Part shown: positions 49,617 to 57,819 of the stretch, in pieces
How the letters are laid out: every line of letters starts with the position of its first letter
Position numbering within the stretch: the first letter of the stretch is position 1
DNA from: Nocardia rhamnosiphila NBRC 108938
GTDB lineage: Bacteria; Actinomycetota; Actinomycetes; Mycobacteriales; Mycobacteriaceae
Direction of reading: 5' to 3'
Length of the DNA stretch: 64,000 nt
NCBI RefSeq assembly: GCF_000720425.1
Contig: NZ_JOAJ01000012.1
Coordinates: 62,001 to 126,000 of the forward strand
Program-made: the position numbers and the translations under genes
The notes under the pieces: generated by a model
The model's input: the letters and a program-made list of their open reading frames with translations, nothing else
The model's database searches: none
What the model was told of the DNA's origin: nothing

Positions 49617-51020
49617 ATGACGTTTCGATGGCAGCCCTATCGGGCGATCCTGGCCCTCGCCGCCCCGATCGCCGGAATCCAGCTCGCCCAGGTAGCGCTC
49701 ACCACGGTCGATCTGGCCATGATGGGTTTTCTCGGCGTCGCGGCCGTCGCGGCGGGCGGGCTCGCGCTGCTGCTGTACAACCAGTTGCGCACCATGTGCG
49801 TGGGTATGGTCACCGGCGTCGGGAACCTCATCGCGGCAGCGGCCGGACGAGGTGAGAAGCGCACCGGCAGCACGGAACTCGACGACGCGGCGCGGGCCGA
49901 GATCCACGGATATCTGCGCGCCGCGCTGTTCGTCGCCACCGTGACCGCCGCGTCCGGCGCGCTCGCGCTGGTCGCCCTCGGTTACGCCCTGCGATGGATG
50001 GGGCAGGACGCCGCGGTGCTCGAGCTGGCCCGCCCGATCATCTGGACGCTGGCGCCCGGTCTGGTGCCGATGCTGTGGTTGAACGTCCTGCGGCAGTTCG
50101 CGGTGGGAATGCGCCGGGCGGGGTCGCTGCTGCGGGTCACGCTGTGGTCGGTCGGGGTGAACGCCGTGCTGGACGCGCTGTTCGTCTTCGGCTGGTTCGG
50201 CGTGCCGACACTGGGACTCGCGGGGATCGGGCTGGCCACCACCCTGGTCCAGTGCTGGACCTTCGCCGTCTATCTGCGCAGTGTCCGGCGTGATCCGGTG
50301 CTCGGCGCTCTGCTGTCGCTGCGCGCGTGGCAGGCCGACCGGGCCACGGTGGTGCGTATCGTGCGCATGGGGACGCCGATCGCGCTGACCTACGGCGCAG
50401 AAGCGGCGATCACCTCGATCGCCACCGTCCTGATGGGTGGATTCGGCGCGGTCGCGCTGGCCGCGAGCAATATCGTGAACCAGCTCGCCTATATCGTCTA
50501 CCAGGTCAATATCGGTCTGTCGCAGGGCTCGTCGATCCTGGTGAGCCGCACCGTGGGCCAGGGTGACCGGGACGCGGTGGCCGTCATCGCGCGCCGCACG
50601 TTCACCATCGGTTTCACCTTCATGACGGCGATCGGCCTGTTCTACGTGCTGGCGCCGCATCTCGTGCTCGCGCCGTTCCTCGGCTCGCACCGCGACGACA
50701 CCGCGGTGATCGCGGCCGCCTCCACCCTGCTGTGGTTCGCCATCGTCCAGCAGTACTGCAAGGGTTCGCAGAATCTGTGCATCGGCCTGCTGCGCGGTAT
50801 CGGGAACACGAAGGCCGGTATGCAGAGCACCCTCATCGGATACTTCGCCCTCGGCGTACCCGCGATGGCGGTGTTCGGTATCGCGCTCGGCTGGCACGGT
50901 CCTGGTATCTGGCTCGGCCTGTGCCTGGGTTTCGGGGCGACGGCCGTCCTGGTCCAGCGGAAGTTCCGGCGCGGGCTCCGGGACAGTGTGCAGGGCGGAC
51001 ACCTGGCCGCCCGGAACTGA
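49617..51020 (+). CDS. MATE-family exporter
   Basis: 467 residues with 12 predicted helices in two related halves (LALAAPIAGIQLAQVAL, AGIGLATTLVQCWTFAVYL, NIVNQLAYIVYQVNIGLSQG, GYFALGVPAMAVFGIALG). The pattern YQVNIGLSQGSSILVSRTVG resembles NorM-type antiporters. Last gene of the operon, seven bases after the synthase stop, so a likely exporter of the small molecule made by the operon. Confidence 0.9.
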   Translation: MTFRWQPYRAILALAAPIAGIQLAQVALTTVDLAMMGFLGVAAVAAGGLALLLYNQLRTMCVGMVTGVGNLIAAAAGRGEKRTGSTELDDAARAEIHGYLRAALFVATVTAASGALALVALGYALRWMGQDAAVLELARPIIWTLAPGLVPMLWLNVLRQFAVGMRRAGSLLRVTLWSVGVNAVLDALFVFGWFGVPTLGLAGIGLATTLVQCWTFAVYLRSVRRDPVLGALLSLRAWQADRATVVRIVRMGTPIALTYGAEAAITSIATVLMGGFGAVALAASNIVNQLAYIVYQVNIGLSQGSSILVSRTVGQGDRDAVAVIARRTFTIGFTFMTAIGLFYVLAPHLVLAPFLGSHRDDTAVIAAASTLLWFAIVQQYCKGSQNLCIGLLRGIGNTKAGMQSTLIGYFALGVPAMAVFGIALGWHGPGIWLGLCLGFGATAVLVQRKFRRGLRDSVQGGHLAARN

Positions 51021-51094
51021 CCCGGCCCCGCGGACTCCGAAGCGGCGCCGTCCCGGCTCACCGCGGCCGGGCGAAACCGGGTCCCGGATGCCAC

Positions 51095-51128
51095 TGACAC
51101 CCCGGCGTTTCCACGCGCCGGGGTGTCA
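51095..51128. terminator. Bidirectional hairpin between MATE and marR genes
   Basis: Perfect 13-bp stem TGACACCCCGGCG (51095-51107) with 51116-51128, loop of 8. It includes the marR stop codon and sits after the convergent MATE gene. Confidence 0.75.
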
Positions 51129-51539
51129 GGGCATCGCCCGCACGAAACGATCGAGCAACCGCGCGAATTCGCCGCGCTCGCGCGCTGTCCACCCGGCCAT
51201 GGCGGTATCGAAGGCCGCCCGGCGCCGCGCGTGGGACCGCTCGAGGATCTCCCGGCCGCGCTCGGTGAGGACCAGTACCGAACGTCTGCCGTCGGCCTGA
51301 TCGGCGACCCGGCGGACCAGGTCTTCGGCCACCGCGGCAGCCACCAGCTTGCTGGCCCGCGGCTGGTCCACGGCCAGCGCGGACGCCACCACCGACACCG
51401 TGGGATCCGGCGTCGCTTCGATCACGTCCAGCACTTCGAAGGACTGCCCGGCCGGTTCTCCCTCTTTCGCGAGCGCTCGCCGGGTCTGCCGACGGCGGAT
51501 CGCGACCATCGCTCGTTCTACGCGCTCGACATCGTCCAC
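51126..51539 (-). CDS. MarR-family regulator
   Basis: 137-residue winged-helix MarR protein. DNA-binding part TVSVVASALAVDQPRASKLV, then AAAVAEDLVRRVADQADGRR with the wing (RSVLVLTERGREILE). The start is GTG 51539, probably leaderless, with TAACAT 6 bases upstream fitting a -10. Divergent from the lipoprotein-MarR gene over 76 bases carrying dyads, so the two are likely co-regulated. Confidence 0.9.
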   Translation of the reverse strand: MDDVERVERAMVAIRRRQTRRALAKEGEPAGQSFEVLDVIEATPDPTVSVVASALAVDQPRASKLVAAAVAEDLVRRVADQADGRRSVLVLTERGREILERSHARRRAAFDTAMAGWTARERGEFARLLDRFVRAMP

Positions 51540-51556
51540 CCGGACATGTTATTACA

Positions 51557-51596
51557 GACATGCACATGTCAAATGACAACTACTTACAGTTGGTCA
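51557..51596. promoter_or_regulatory. Two inverted repeats between divergent MarR genes
   Basis: GACATG/CATGTC (51557-51570) and the imperfect pair TGACAACT/AGTTGGTCA (51574-51596). MarR dimers bind such dyads; autoregulation and control of the neighbour are likely. Confidence 0.6.
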
Positions 51597-51615
51597 TGTA
51601 TCCGACGGGAGCCCA

Positions 51616-52149
51616 ATGAACGTCCGCACCCTGCTACTCGGCGCCGCCACCGCGCTACTCATCCCGCTGGCCGCCGCCTGCGGCGATCCCTCCGCCGACC
51701 CCACGCCGGTGGAACCGGCACCCGCCGGCGAGCACCGGCTCATCGGCTACCAGGTCAAACGCCTCGACCAGTTGATCGACCTGACCTTCGACCGGCTGGT
51801 CGCCGAAGCCGGGCTCTCCCGGCGCGAATGGCAGACCCTCAACGCCCTGGCCGGCGGCCCGGCCGGCGACGCGGAACTGACCGACGCGCTCCGCCCGTTC
51901 TGGGAGGTCGAGAAGGAAGACCCACGCGACGTGGTCGCCACGCTGACCGAGCGCGGATGGGTCGGCCGGGACGGCGACGGACGGTACACCCTCACCGAAG
52001 CCGGACGCACCGCCCGGGCCACAGCCGCCGACTCGGTCGGCCGCATCCGCGACCTCTCGGCGGATGGCGTGAGCGAGCAGGAGTTCACACAGATGATGGA
52101 CGTCATGGCACGTATCATCGGCAACCTCGAACGAGCTACCACCACCTGA
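51616..52149 (+). CDS. Lipoprotein signal fused to a MarR-like winged-helix domain
   Basis: 177 residues. N-terminal lipoprotein signal: MNVRTLLLGAATALLIP with lipobox LAAACG (Cys22), then a Pro/Asp-rich spacer to about 36. The rest reads as a MarR-type regulator: helix HRLIGYQVKRLDQLIDLTF, AGLSRREWQTLNALAG, a wing RGWVGRDGDGRYTLTEAGRT and a C-terminal helix. ATG 51616 is preceded by GACGGGAGCCCA, a good site; the only alternative (GTG 51709) lacks one and would give a plain MarR of 146 residues. A secreted winged-helix protein would be very unusual. Confidence 0.75.
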   Translation: MNVRTLLLGAATALLIPLAAACGDPSADPTPVEPAPAGEHRLIGYQVKRLDQLIDLTFDRLVAEAGLSRREWQTLNALAGGPAGDAELTDALRPFWEVEKEDPRDVVATLTERGWVGRDGDGRYTLTEAGRTARATAADSVGRIRDLSADGVSEQEFTQMMDVMARIIGNLERATTT

Positions 52150-52327
52150 GCGTCCGTACGGCGGTACCCGGTTTCGCACGCCTATCATTCGAATGCGCGA
52201 TTCCGGCCCGCCGGCCCGCCGGCAGCGCCGGGACGGTCTCCACCTACGGACCGGCACCGCGCCGGGCGCGCCGGCGAGTCGTCCGTCGAGCGCGTACGCG
52301 GCGGCACCACTCGGTCACGGGTCGACG

Positions 52328-52411
52328 CGTGACCCGTGACCCGTGACCCGTGACCCGTGACCCGTGACCCGTGACCCGTGACCCGTGACCCGTGACCCGT
52401 GACCCGTGACC
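52328..52411. repeat. Twelve tandem CGTGACC heptamers
   Basis: Perfect array of 12 copies of CGTGACC directly upstream of the ribosome site of the glyoxalase-family gene. GGTCACGGGTC at 52313-52323 is the reverse complement of the array phase, so a hairpin with the first units can form. 7-bp units do not preserve frame, and copy-number changes alter promoter or leader spacing. Confidence 0.95.
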
Positions 52412-52422
52412 CGGAGGGCAGT

Positions 52423-53193
52423 ATGAGCGCGACCTCGATCGAGAGCATTCTCCTCGGCAGCACCGACCCGGACAGTCTCCGCGCGTGGTATGCCCAGGTG
52501 CTGGGTGTCACACCCGATATCGACGGCTTCCTCGAATTCGGTGGTGTCGGCGTGCTCACCGACACCCGTGACGATCTCGCCCCGCGCACCGCCGAACCGG
52601 GACGGGTGATCATCAACTATCACGTGCCCGATATCCACGCCGCCGCGCGACGATTGGAGGCTTTCGAAGTCCCCTGGGTATCCGGCGTGCAGTACCGCGA
52701 GGCGGGACTGTGGTTCGCCACGGTCGAGGACCCCGACGGCAACTATGTGCAGCTGATCCAGACCACGCCCACCTATTGGGCCGAGAAGAAGCGCCGCGCG
52801 GGAGCGACCGCCGGGCCGCTGGACCACGCCCGGGCGGCGGTCCGGTTGCCGGCGCGGGATCTCGGACGCGCGCGGAGCTGGTACGCGCGACGGCTCGGAC
52901 TCGAGCCCGTCGAAGAACGTGAGGGCGGGTTGCGCTACCGATGCGGCGGTACCGAATTCGTGGTCTTCGCGTCGGCCGGCCGGGCCTCGGGCGACCACAC
53001 GCAGATGGGGTTCACGGTGCCCGATCTCGATTCGGCCGTCGCCCAGTTGCGGGAACGCGGAGTGGAATTCGAGAGCGAGATCGTCGAGGTGCGGGGGCAC
53101 TACCCGTCGACCGGCGCGTCCGGGGAACGCGCCACCTGGTTCCGCGACAGCGAGGGGAACCTGCTCGGCCTGGGCCAGTACGTCTACGACTGA
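52423..53193 (+). CDS. Two-domain VOC/glyoxalase-family protein
   Basis: 256 residues with two vicinal-oxygen-chelate domains. Domain 1: SIESILLGSTDPDSLRAWYA, VEDPDGNYVQLIQ; domain 2: ARAAVRLPARDLGRARSWYA, FTVPDLDSAVAQLRERGV, RDSEGNLLGLGQ. Metal-ligand His/Glu positions are only partly conserved, so it may be a binding or resistance protein and not glyoxalase I. ATG 52423 follows GGAGGGCAGT right after the heptamer array; the upstream frame into the repeats is not used. Confidence 0.85.
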   Translation: MSATSIESILLGSTDPDSLRAWYAQVLGVTPDIDGFLEFGGVGVLTDTRDDLAPRTAEPGRVIINYHVPDIHAAARRLEAFEVPWVSGVQYREAGLWFATVEDPDGNYVQLIQTTPTYWAEKKRRAGATAGPLDHARAAVRLPARDLGRARSWYARRLGLEPVEEREGGLRYRCGGTEFVVFASAGRASGDHTQMGFTVPDLDSAVAQLRERGVEFESEIVEVRGHYPSTGASGERATWFRDSEGNLLGLGQYVYD

Positions 53194-53305
53194 CACCGGC
53201 ACCCCGGCCGCCTCGGCATCCCGAGCACCGTCCGGCCGAACCGGCTGCACCCGCCGGGCGAGCCGGGTGCGACGAGGTGTCGGGGCGAATCGATAGTCTG
53301 CCGGA

Positions 53306-53974
53306 ATGGTCAGACCGGATCCGGCACTGCGGCGCCTGCTGCGCGAAACAGGAAAGTTGCTACAGCCGTATGGTTTTCACGGCACCGATGCCCCCTGGGT
53401 GCGGGTCGAGCCGGCGGGCGTCGCGTCCGTCGGCCGCACCCGGGTGTCGCGGACCTGGGCCGACGGTCAGCAGGTCCTGCGATTCGGGCTGCATCTCGAC
53501 GCCACGCCGCGGGCATGGTGGGAATTCGGCAACTGGCGCAACGAACGGCTGGGCCTGGACCCGATCCCGCTGGAGGAGGCCACCGGCCCCGATTTGATCG
53601 ACGACCACGGCCTGCCCGAGGAACTCACCCGGCCCTGGTCGCTGCGGGTCGATCCGGAGCAACCGGGCGGGCACGCGCTACAGACCGATCTCGACACCAT
53701 CCGCGCCGAACTCCCCCGCCGGGTCCACGCGTACGCGCGCCGGGCGATTCAGCTCGCCGACCCCGACCGCTACCTGACCGAACTCCTGGCGCAACCCGGT
53801 GACCGGATCGGCACCCGGGAGGCGATCGTCGTCCTGCTCGCCGACCGCGGCCGCGGGGCGGACCTCGACCTGGCAATCCACCGGCTGCGGACCTGCTTCG
53901 CCGACCGCACGGCGTCGGAGTTCGCGGAGGAGGTCATCGCCTACGCGCAGACCCGGGCCGCCACCGTCGTCTGA
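53306..53974 (+). CDS. Conserved-looking hypothetical protein (222 aa)
   Basis: Not recognised with confidence. Starts RPDPALRRLLRETGKLLQPY, a basic helix; contains AWWEFGNWRNERLGLDPIPL and a helical C-terminal third (DLDLAIHRLRTCFADRTASE). Overall composition resembles uncharacterised DUF4304-type proteins, but I would not assign it. No signal peptide or membrane helix. ATG 53306 has no obvious ribosome site. Convergent with the small membrane gene that follows. Confidence 0.7.
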   Translation: MVRPDPALRRLLRETGKLLQPYGFHGTDAPWVRVEPAGVASVGRTRVSRTWADGQQVLRFGLHLDATPRAWWEFGNWRNERLGLDPIPLEEATGPDLIDDHGLPEELTRPWSLRVDPEQPGGHALQTDLDTIRAELPRRVHAYARRAIQLADPDRYLTELLAQPGDRIGTREAIVVLLADRGRGADLDLAIHRLRTCFADRTASEFAEEVIAYAQTRAATVV

Positions 53975-53994
53975 ACGGTGGCCGCGCCCGGACG

Positions 53995-54228
53995 TCAGCG
54001 GCGGAGGAGCCGGCGCACCCGGGCGCGGGCCCGGGCGGCGCGTGATTCCGGTGCCGGGACCTCGACCGCCTGCTCGGCGGCCACCGCCTGCGCGAACCGG
54101 GCATGTAACTGCTCGCGGACCTCGTCCGGCGTGTAGGCGCGCCGGCGGCGTTCGGCGCGCACCACCACCACACCGGTGGCCACCACACCGGCCGCCCCCG
54201 CCAAACCCAATACCTTCCACCACCTCAT
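53995..54228 (-). CDS. Small single-pass membrane protein (77 aa)
   Basis: N-terminal membrane helix KVLGLAGAAGVVATGVVVV after MRWW, then a basic cytoplasmic helix with the RVRRLLRR end. No family named. ATG 54228 is only 18 bases from the divergent start 54247; both probably have leaderless mRNAs, with TAGCCT/TAGGCT-type -10 elements in the overlap. Confidence 0.6.
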   Translation of the reverse strand: MRWWKVLGLAGAAGVVATGVVVVRAERRRRAYTPDEVREQLHARFAQAVAAEQAVEVPAPESRAARARARVRRLLRR

Positions 54229-54246
54229 AACGCATAGGCTACGTCC

Positions 54247-54903
54247 ATGGCGGGTGTGGATCTCGATCTCGACCGGGCTGTCGAGATCACCAGGACAGGC
54301 GATATCTGGTTGTTCCGTGGACATTCCACGGCCGATCGGATGATCCGGATGACGACGAACAGTCCGGTCAACCACGTGGGTATGTCGGTGGTGATCGACG
54401 ATCTTCCCGCGCTGATCTGGCACGCCGAACTCGGCCGGTCGCTACCCGATATGTGGTCGGGCACCGCGCACCGCGGCGCTCAATTGCACAATCTGCGCGA
54501 CGCGGTACTGACCTGGGCGAACCGCTACGGCCAGCAGGCATGGCTGCGCCAGCTCGAACCGCCCGCGACCCGGGAGATGGAGGACGGCGTGCTGCGCACG
54601 GTGGCGCGACTCGACGGCACCCCGTTCCCGTCCACCGCCGCCCTGGCCGGGCGCTGGTTCCGCGGCCGGGTCCGGCTGCCGCGCCGCCGTTCCCGCCCGC
54701 CCGCCGCCCGTGAGGTGGAGAACGCGTACTGCGCGGAGATCGTGGCGGCCACCTACCAGGCGATGGGGCTGCTCCCGGATACCCGCAGCCCCGACTGGTA
54801 CGACCCCGGCCGCTTCTGGAGCGGGGACCGCCTGCGGCTCAGCGGCGGCCGTACGCTCAGCGGCGAGATCGCCGTCCATGCCCCGCCCGAGCCGGCGAAC
54901 TGA
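54247..54903 (+). CDS. YiiX/NlpC-P60-like (permuted papain fold) protein
   Basis: 218 residues. The order of the likely catalytic residues is that of permuted NlpC/P60 proteins: GDIWLFRGHSTADRMIR followed by histidine in SPVNHVGMSVVI (H43) and cysteine in VENAYCAEIVAATYQAMG (C162). Such proteins are amidases or acyltransferases on peptides or lipids. No signal peptide, so the site of action may be cytoplasmic or exported by another route. The -10-like TAGGCT at 54235-54240 suggests leaderless expression. Confidence 0.75.
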   Translation: MAGVDLDLDRAVEITRTGDIWLFRGHSTADRMIRMTTNSPVNHVGMSVVIDDLPALIWHAELGRSLPDMWSGTAHRGAQLHNLRDAVLTWANRYGQQAWLRQLEPPATREMEDGVLRTVARLDGTPFPSTAALAGRWFRGRVRLPRRRSRPPAAREVENAYCAEIVAATYQAMGLLPDTRSPDWYDPGRFWSGDRLRLSGGRTLSGEIAVHAPPEPAN

Positions 54904-54948
54904 AATCGCCGGCCGGGGACTGCCACGGCCTACCGTGGTGCCCGGGCG

Positions 54949-55275
54949 TCAGCCGGCGGCGCGCTGATACGCCTCCAGCACAACACCGGGGATGCGGCCG
55001 CGATCGGGCACCTCGTGCCCGTTGCGCCGAGCCCACTCCCGCACCGCCTTCGCCGATTGCGGACGGTCCGGTGTCTGTCCCTTCGCCCGGCGCTGTTTGC
55101 CGACCCTGCGGGCGAACGGCACCCATTTGTCCAGTGCCGCGCGGAATTCCCGCGCATTCTCCTCGGAGAGGTCGATTTCGTACAGCAGTCCGTCGACTCC
55201 GAACGACACCGTCTCCGCCGCGACGGATTCGCCGTCCAGATCATCGACCATTGTGACAATTACCCTGCGCGCCAC
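54949..55275 (-). CDS. lsr2: Lsr2-family nucleoid-associated protein
   Basis: 108-residue H-NS-like xenogeneic silencer of actinobacteria, binding AT-rich DNA. N-terminal oligomerisation region [16 protein letters not shown]; the C-terminal AT-hook-like DNA-binding part is IREWARR-type [20 protein letters not shown] with the RGR tripeptide, as in Lsr2. Most Lsr2 proteins start MAxxVxVxxVDDxDG, so GTG 55275 is preferred over GTG 55281. Possibly a second Lsr2 paralogue; the cell is likely to encode another. Confidence 0.93.
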   Translation of the reverse strand: MARRVIVTMVDDLDGESVAAETVSFGVDGLLYEIDLSEENAREFRAALDKWVPFARRVGKQRRAKGQTPDRPQSAKAVREWARRNGHEVPDRGRIPGVVLEAYQRAAG

Positions 55276-55565
55276 ACCCACATCCCTTCACTCACTACAC
55301 CACCGGCCGACCCGGCACGCGACACCGTACTGGTCCCACCCTCGGATACCGCCTCAGAAACGCTGAGAAACCAATGAGAAAGAGGCACTTGGACTCTCGT
55401 CCGACAGCGCCGAGGCGCCGCGGCGACTTCGGAAGGGTGGTCCTGCCGCCCCGGAAAGACTCCGGCGCTGCCGTGTCCGGGAGTGCCCCGACTCCCTCGG
55501 CGAGGCCCTCACCTCGGCATACAGCGCTGTCAGGCGTGTGCCGACGGCGCTGCGCGCGGCACCGA

Positions 55566-55940
55566 TCAGGACACCTGCGCCCGGCCGCATCCCGGCGGCG
55601 GTGGTTCCCGCAGGAAGCGGAGCATCCGCTCGGCGGCCTCGCGCGCGCTGTGCCCATCCCATACGGCGGGCACCTGCCGTTCCGGGATCCGGAACAGTCC
55701 CCAGTGCCGCATCCGGTAGTGGTTGGCGATCTGCCCGGTCGGCAAGGTCGCGTACACGACGAACCAGCCACCGCCGAAACAGAGTTCACCGTCGCTGTGC
55801 CGGATGCTCTTGTGCACGTCGTATCGGTCGCCGCGCGCCCACTCGTTGAATACGAGCGCGTTGTACAACATCCGATAGTGATACAGCTCGGCGAACGTAT
55901 GGACGCCGTCACTGGTGTTCTCGTCCGCCTTGCCGTGCAC
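55566..55940 (-). CDS. WDGH-motif conserved protein (phage-associated type)
   Basis: 124 residues. Typical stretches: SDGVHTFAELYHYRMLYNAL, SDGELCFGGGWFVVYATLPT, GQIANHYRMRHWGLF and VWDGHSAREAAERMLRFLR. I recognise the WDGHxxxxAAxR ending from actinophage and actinobacterial proteins of unknown function. GTG 55940 follows CTGGAGGCGGC. Divergent from the ADP-ribosylglycohydrolase gene, 67 bases apart. Confidence 0.75.
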   Translation of the reverse strand: MHGKADENTSDGVHTFAELYHYRMLYNALVFNEWARGDRYDVHKSIRHSDGELCFGGGWFVVYATLPTGQIANHYRMRHWGLFRIPERQVPAVWDGHSAREAAERMLRFLREPPPPGCGRAQVS

Positions 55941-56007
55941 GCCGCCTCCAGGTCGCTCACTGTGGTGGTGATCGGACGAGTACCCGATCCGGCTACCATT
56001 CGACGCG

Positions 56008-56976
56008 ATGCACATCGACTCGATGCTCGATTCGCTGGACGGCTTGTCCGTGGGGGATGCGCTGGGCCAGCAGTTCCCGGTCATGCGCCGGTCCATCGAC
56101 GACCTCCGGGCAGGTGAGCTGCCCACCGAGCGGTCTTGGGCGTGGACCGACGACACCGAAATGGCCTGCAGCGTGGTCGCCGAACTCCTGCGCAACGGTG
56201 CGATCGACCAGGATCGGCTCGCCACCGCTTTCGCGCGCCGGTTCCAGCCGCACCGTGACTACGGGTTCAACACGGTCGGGGTACTGCGCCGGATCGGCGC
56301 CGGCACACCCTGGCGGGACGCGGCCGGAGAGTTGTTCGAGCACCAGGGGTCCCGCGGTAACGGGGCGGCCATGCGGGTCGCCCCGCTGGGCGCCTGCTTC
56401 GCGGGCGATCCGCAACGGATCGTCACCGAGGCCGCCCGATCGGCCGAGGTCACACATACCCACCCGGAGGGTATCGCCGGCGCGGTCGCGGTGGCGCTGG
56501 CCGCCGGCCTGGCCGCCCACACGCGGCGGGCCGGTGTCCGGCCCACCCCGGCGGAGTTCGTCACCGCCGTTCTCGACCGGCTGGCCGACAGTGAGACGAC
56601 CCGGCTGATCCACCGGGCCCGGTCGATGCTGGGCGTCTCCGCGGCGGAGGCCGCGCACGAACTCGGCAACGGTTCGCTGGTCACCGCGCAGAACACGGTG
56701 CCGTTCACGATATGGGTGGCGGCGGCCACCCTCGAGGACTATCCGGCCGCGATCACCACCTGTATCGCGGCGGACGGCGATATCGACACCACCAGCGCCA
56801 TCACCGGCGGTATCGTCGCCGCCCACACCGGCACCGGCACCGGCCGGGCCGGTGCGGTGCCGCGGCAGTGGCTCACCGCACGGGAACCGCTGCCCCGCTG
56901 GTTCGACCCGGAACGCCGGCCGCCCCGGCCGACGGGGCTCGCCCGCGTGCGCCGTTGGTTGCCCGGCGGCTCGTGA
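56008..56976 (+). CDS. ADP-ribosylglycohydrolase
   Basis: 322 residues of the ADP-ribosylglycohydrolase (DraG/ARH) fold, a helical binuclear Mg enzyme removing ADP-ribose from proteins or other targets. Metal motifs WTDDTEM (47-52) and DGDIDTTSAITGGIVAA (near 256-272), plus HQGSRGNGAAMRVAPLG for substrate binding. Length is normal for the family. ATG 56008 lies in front of a family-like MLDSLDGLSVGDALG. No ART in the immediate vicinity; an ART-like toxin candidate is in the Rhs gene about 11 kb away. Confidence 0.93.
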   Translation: MHIDSMLDSLDGLSVGDALGQQFPVMRRSIDDLRAGELPTERSWAWTDDTEMACSVVAELLRNGAIDQDRLATAFARRFQPHRDYGFNTVGVLRRIGAGTPWRDAAGELFEHQGSRGNGAAMRVAPLGACFAGDPQRIVTEAARSAEVTHTHPEGIAGAVAVALAAGLAAHTRRAGVRPTPAEFVTAVLDRLADSETTRLIHRARSMLGVSAAEAAHELGNGSLVTAQNTVPFTIWVAAATLEDYPAAITTCIAADGDIDTTSAITGGIVAAHTGTGTGRAGAVPRQWLTAREPLPRWFDPERRPPRPTGLARVRRWLPGGS

Positions 56977-57059
56977 CGGTCCGGCGAGCGCACCTGTTCA
57001 TCGACTGTCGCCGATCGAATTCCACGGCTCGCAGACACAGGCGGGGCCGGCCGGCGATC

Positions 57060-57413
57060 TCAGTGAATATGGTCCTGCCAGTCCGCCGGTACCCGATCCC
57101 GCGGCCCGGGCACGGTCTGCGAGCTCGGATGATCCCGCGGCGGCGCGAGTTCCGGGCCGGCCCCGTACATCTCACCGGACCGGTAGTCCCAGAACCAGTC
57201 CTCGCCCGGTTCGTAACTCTGCACGAACGGGTGCCCGGTCGCGGTGAAATGCGCGGTGGCATGCCGGGCGGGAGACGAATCACAGCAGCCGATATGACCG
57301 CACTGGGCACACCGCCGCAGATGCACCCACCAGCCCCGCGCCTGTTCGCATTCGACACACCCCGGGCCGCTGGGCGGCACGGCCGGGTCGATACCCTCGA
57401 TGGCCTGAGACAT
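57060..57413 (-). CDS. UBP-type zinc finger protein
   Basis: 117-residue protein with the ubiquitin-binding-protein-type zinc finger fold that in bacteria stands alone. Zinc ligands in CVECEQARGWWVHLRRCAQC, CGHIGCCDSSPARHATAHF and GHPFVQSYEPGEDWFWDY. ATG 57413 has GGAGG six bases upstream. Role in bacteria unknown; found widely in actinobacteria. Confidence 0.9.
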   Translation of the reverse strand: MSQAIEGIDPAVPPSGPGCVECEQARGWWVHLRRCAQCGHIGCCDSSPARHATAHFTATGHPFVQSYEPGEDWFWDYRSGEMYGAGPELAPPRDHPSSQTVPGPRDRVPADWQDHIH

Positions 57414-57819
57414 CATGTACCTCCGCAAATGCCGATGGGGACGATTATCGCGCCGCACGCCGCCCGGGAGCAGCGCGGGGCCGGTAGCGAGAACGCGGAC
57501 GCCGCCCGGCCACGACCGGAACCCTACCGCGTCCGCGAGGCCGATCGCCGTACACGCGGACAGATCGTCCGAGGTCGATGGGCCTGCCCATCCCGTCCTC
57601 GGCCGAGCAGCCGGACGTCGAGTCCGGCGAGATGGTCACGGCCGTAGCGACCGTATCGACGTCGCCGGTGTAGGCGGAGCAGAGCGCTCATCGCAGTTGA
57701 CGAAACGGTCCGCCGGGTTCGCCGGCCACCGGCGCGGCCGTGTTCCGTTTCACCGGCCCGCACCCGGGTACGCGCCCGACGCCGGCAGTCGCCGGCCAGG
57801 GCAACGGGAGGAGAACGGC
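57414..57819. other. 406-base non-coding stretch
   Basis: No supported gene; short frames within it lack ribosome sites and family similarity. Contains the P450 promoter presumably. Confidence 0.45.

Noticed and set aside
51058..51579. 173-aa frame overlapping marR
   Set aside because: Different frame from the winged-helix protein and not similar to any family.
52328..52411. CRISPR-like array
   Set aside because: Units are 7 bp and contiguous with no spacers, so it is a VNTR and not a CRISPR.
52399..52422. Earlier GTG start of the VOC gene inside the heptamers
   Set aside because: The GGAGGGCAGT site and ATG 52423 give a family-like N-terminus; the upstream codons are repeat sequence.
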